64,000 bases of DNA from Erigeron canadensis (Eukaryota; Streptophyta; Magnoliopsida; Asterales; Asteraceae). The stretch is from NCBI RefSeq assembly GCF_010389155.1, contig NC_057762.1, positions 37,384,055 to 37,448,054 on the forward strand. Reading direction: 5' to 3'. This document shows positions 60,509-64,000 of this stretch, in pieces. Each line of letters begins with the position of its first letter. Position 1 is the stretch's first letter. Under the pieces are notes generated by a model. That model was given only the letters and a program-made list of their open reading frames with translations, was not told the DNA's origin and did not search any database. Made by a program: the position numbers and the translations under genes.

Positions 60509-62673
60509 CTAACGCCGACGTTCAAGAACCATCATTGCAATTTGCAACAACTCTTTGGCTTTCCTATCCGGTGAACATCCAGCCAACTGCATATCCTTGT
60601 ATACTACAGGTACCTGATATGGTGTCAATCCACTTAACATTTAATCAACTACGACAACATTAGAGGCTTTGGAAAAATGAAGTGAAACTAGAGGTGGCGA
60701 AATTGGAAGGTAGGAAGGGTGAGCATTGAGTTGGGTTGACCCGGAAACTTTGCCCAAACTTCTTTTAACATGACCACATAATATTCTTTTAGTACTAATC
60801 AGATCCTTTGAATAAAAGTATTTAAGAGGTTTTATGCATTTGAAATGCACTTTTGGCAACTTTCAACAGTTTAACCTATTTCATTCCAAGTTAATTTGGT
60901 ACAGTATTATACTTGGTTGATGTATTAGAGATAAAAGTGCCACTGCTGAGCAAAATAAGTCGAATTACAAGATAATGATGAAGCACATAATTACAATTTA
61001 CACACCTTGTCGAACTCCTTTGCCCTTATTAAAGCTTTCATAAGCGTACTGTAGGTAACCACATCTGGACTTACACCCTTCAGAAGCATTTAAACTACAA
61101 TTAGCACAAACAACTTCAATACAAGATGTATCAAGAGATTACATAGACAGAAGGGCATACACTTTCTTTTATGTGTTGATACACTGAGAGTGCCTCCAAA
61201 TGCCTTCCTGCAATCCCAAATGCATTTATCAGAACGTTGAGCATAATCAGGTTTGGTTCGATTCCTTCACGTTCCATCAATTGCAGAACTTTAACTGTCT
61301 GCTCACACATACCCTGCACAAAAAGATGAATCAAGAATTCTTGAAGACAAGCTAAAAGCTAATGTTTGTGCCTAGTACCTATCTCTATATGTAAAAACAA
61401 ATGACTCACATGCTAAAGCAACAACTCACTGTGAAAATGGTAAATAAGAATACTACAAACTTAAGAATACACAAGAAGAAGAATAACTTGCCTGTTGGGC
61501 ATAGGCGTTTGCAAGCACACAAAAGATTCTAGCCGACAAGGGGACTCCTTTCACTTTTAGTGCACTTATACACTCCCCCGCATCCTCAAATTTTCCATAC
61601 TGCCCATAGATATCAACCAAAACCGCGTATATAATTCCACTTTGTTCAAACCCTCCACTTTTCATACGCTCAAAAGTCCTCTCCATTACATCCCACTTCC
61701 CCTGCTCTCCTAACCGACTAATAATAGTAACAAAAATAGTCGGATCAGGATACATCCCTTGTGTTTGCATCCTATCAAACAACACAAGTGCATTCGTGAT
61801 ATCACCATGCTTAAAATGCCACTTTATCAAAGAATTCCACGTACTAATATCCGGTGTAACCCCTTCTAGCTGCATTTTCTCAAACACTTGTAACGCATCC
61901 TCTAGTTCACCCGACTTCCCAAAAATATCAATAACGCTATTAAAAATCTTGTTATCCATCAATACTCCACTATCCTTTATCTCCGCTACAAGACTTATCG
62001 CTTTCTTCCACATCCCATTATCCCTATACAGCTCAATAATCCTACTATAAACAAACGAATCCGGCTCAAACCCGTCTTTTTTCATTTCATTTACAACCTC
62101 CCACGAGTCTTTCAACCGTCCACTACTAACACAATACCCAAGTAGAATCTCATACGTTTCTCGATTCTTCCACACACCCATTTCATTCATCGACTCCACA
62201 ACCTTATCCGCAAGCGTTAAAAGACCTTTTTTCAAAAACCCTTTAAGCAAAACATTAAAAAGTTTCAATCTTGGATGATAACCTAAGAAAACCATTTCTT
62301 TGAAAATTGCCTCAATTTCGACTGTCCTGCCTGCACTTGCTAGTCCAGTTAACAAAGCTATATATGAAACATAACTTAAACGAAACCCTAAAGCTTCCAT
62401 CTGAGATAAAAAGTCCATAGCTTTATCGATATTTCCTGTTTCGCAGAGGAAACGAATGTACCTGTTGGACAGCTCAGGTGAGAGCTCTTGTGAGGTTGTT
62501 TGATCGATTTGGGTATCGAAAATCGGGCTTTTGATGGGGCTTGCTAGGAAAATTACTCTGTTTCTTTGGTGTGAAGATTTAAGGGTTTTGGGTTTTATGA
62601 TGTGGGGTTTAAAGAAAAATGCAAACTGGGGTTTAGAGATTATAATAATGGAAGATAAGATAGCAATAGACAT
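60509..62673 (-). CDS. P-class pentatricopeptide repeat protein, 503 aa, 4 exons
   Basis: Exons (minus): 62673-61492, 61313-61161, 61077-61006, 60613-60509. After a hydrophobic/basic leader of about 55 residues, likely an organelle-targeting peptide, the protein is a run of roughly 12 PPR motifs of about 35 residues (for example TYEILLGYCVSSGRLKDSW, then VVNEMKKDGFEPDSFVYSRI). The spacing is the canonical 35-residue P class, with no E, DYW or SMR domain at the end. Such proteins bind organelle RNA in a sequence-specific way for processing or stabilisation; the target is unknown. Intron 1 has a GC donor (CAACAG/GCAAGT). Reading through that donor would add a few residues and stop, giving a truncated 406-aa product. 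Confidence 0.9.
61314..61491 (-). other. GC-AG intron (PPR gene intron 1)
   Basis: The donor is CAG/GCAAGT, an ideal GC donor, and the acceptor is TTTTTGTGCAG before GGTATGTGTGAG. The PPR repeat phase continues across it (AYAQQ then GMCEQTVKVLQLM), which fixes both borders. Confidence 0.85.
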
Positions 62674-64000
62674 GATTATAGCAAGTGCAAATATATTGAA
62701 TGAATTTTCATGTAAAAAGGGAATTCTATAAAGATTAAAAAAAATAAAAATGGTTAAACATATGGAAGTTGAGTTCAGTTACATACCTTTAAAATGGGTC
62801 TGTGAGGGAGCTTTGATTTTACAGAGAGATTGTAAAGACAAAGGATTTTGAAAAATATAAGTAAAGATAGTCTTCATGTAAGGTAGATTTAAGACGATGA
62901 TTCCTGTCTAGATGAAATCTTTACCATTTCAAGACGCGGGTTCGAATTTTAAAACATTTGTTTATTCACTTTTCTATTTTCTAAAATGCAAATGTCTATT
63001 TTATCCATATTCAACTGCTACATCATATGTCTATTTTCCTGTTTCTTCATCCTTTTATTTCATTATTTCTTGTTCCTCATCATACATCAACCTTACTGAT
63101 TACTTTTAGGAAATCAGTTTCAGGTCAGCTGATTTATCTTTGTTTTTTCTTCCTTTCTTAGTTATCTATCTTATTCCAAATTTATAATCTTTTGTAGTTT
63201 TCAGAAATTGAGATCTCAGATTATTATGCTTTACACTCATACCTTCTAATCCCTTCTATCTTTACCATAGTGAGTGTTTGATAAAATGCGTAAATGAAAT
63301 AAGTTTATTTATCCCCAGTCTTTTGTTTATAGTATTGTTTGATGGTCCCTGAGATATAGCAAGTTTTTAATCGAAATATCGGTTACTCGATAAGTTAGAT
63401 TAAGCTAATTAACTGTTTTTTATATATGGTAATTCTTTCTGAAATAAGCAGAGTCAGAATTAGTGCTATGATACTTGCTATATAATCTGTCAAAATGAGC
63501 AGTAACACTTGAAACTGTGTTTTGGCTTATAAAATAGGTAATACGCAGATGAAATACACACCACCAAGGCACCAAATACCAACAATGGAGTGTGTATTAC
63601 GATGCATACGATACTCGATTTAGTTAGCATAAGAAAAATTGAAACTTTAGCTGCCGGTGGTATTTTTGACTTTGAAACCAGATAGGCAGATAGGTTGACC
63701 AGCTCATTTAAAAGGGTGTCGTTTGTTTTAGCTCGGAACACAATGTTAATCTGAGGTAACCTTTCTAGGCTACAATTTTGTAAAGTTATCTCTTTTTATT
63801 AAATATTTTAAGGAGAGTTTTTTACTTGGTTTTTCTTCGTAATTGTTCTTTATCTGTTTTGTGCTTCGTTGCCTTAATTGTGCCTGCGAAAATCATCAAG
63901 TTTTTGTATGCAGTTCTTTTGTTGTGCACTGCATTTTCTATATTGTAGGCATTATATTTTTTAACTTACAACTTTGGTGAGACTTTAATTATTGGATGCT
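62674..64000. other. intergenic, upstream of the PPR gene
   Basis: No exon, RNA gene or clear transposon was found. A GGGTTCGAATTTT motif at 62938 resembles a box B, but no matching box A is convincing. The ORFs at 62912-63109 and 63490-63741 show no features. Confidence 0.55.

Overview
The window is nuclear DNA from a flowering plant. It is AT-rich and its genes are sparse and split into many exons with AT-rich introns. The gene set (cycloartenol synthase, a plastid-type NAD kinase, plastid SECA2, a nuclear-encoded mitochondrial uS7 and a P-class PPR protein) is that of a eudicot. The dispersed TGTAACACCC-ended elements suggest an asterid, perhaps Asteraceae, but that placement is inference and no marker here fixes the family.

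Layout. 1-10.1 kb is gene-poor. It holds AT-rich repeats, a 2.4 kb DNA-transposon-like block (6087-8478) with two related small ORFs and a broken Myb-like ORF, and a foldback element at 8.8-9.1 kb. 10131-17758 (+) is a complete 18-exon cycloartenol synthase. 17.8-25.4 kb is non-coding and contains a MITE-like element and a large complex of 37-bp minisatellites with duplicated flanks (20.57-24.33 kb). 25448-31238 (-) is a complete NADK2. 31.3-39.7 kb is repeats: a MITE, a 2.37 kb TG...CA element with a 5-bp target duplication, and a SINE. 39767-41249 (+) encodes a small secreted Cys-rich, probably GPI-anchored protein. 42155-49001 (-) is a 30-exon SECA2. 49-53 kb holds a SINE and a hAT-like MITE. 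53148-53735 (-) encodes mitochondrial ribosomal protein uS7. 55.5-58.7 kb is an F-box pseudogene split by a 2.1 kb TG...CA element. 60509-62673 (-) is a PPR gene. I see no gene after that.

The genes do not form a pathway cluster. They are housekeeping functions: sterol precursor synthesis in the ER, plastid NADP supply, plastid protein translocation, mitochondrial translation, and organelle RNA processing. Exon models were built by hand. Each splice junction was checked for GT-AG (or GC-AG) and for unbroken frame, and the lengths obtained (CAS 758 aa, NADK2 952 aa, SECA2 1030 aa, uS7 195 aa, PPR 503 aa, Cys-rich protein 220 aa) fit remembered family lengths where I know them.

The most notable observations are: an F-box gene cut by a transposable element whose empty site restores the reading frame exactly; a second element of the same architecture; a minisatellite whose unit length keeps several frames open; a pair of divergent paralogous ORFs inside a DNA transposon; and two GC-AG introns in otherwise ordinary genes.
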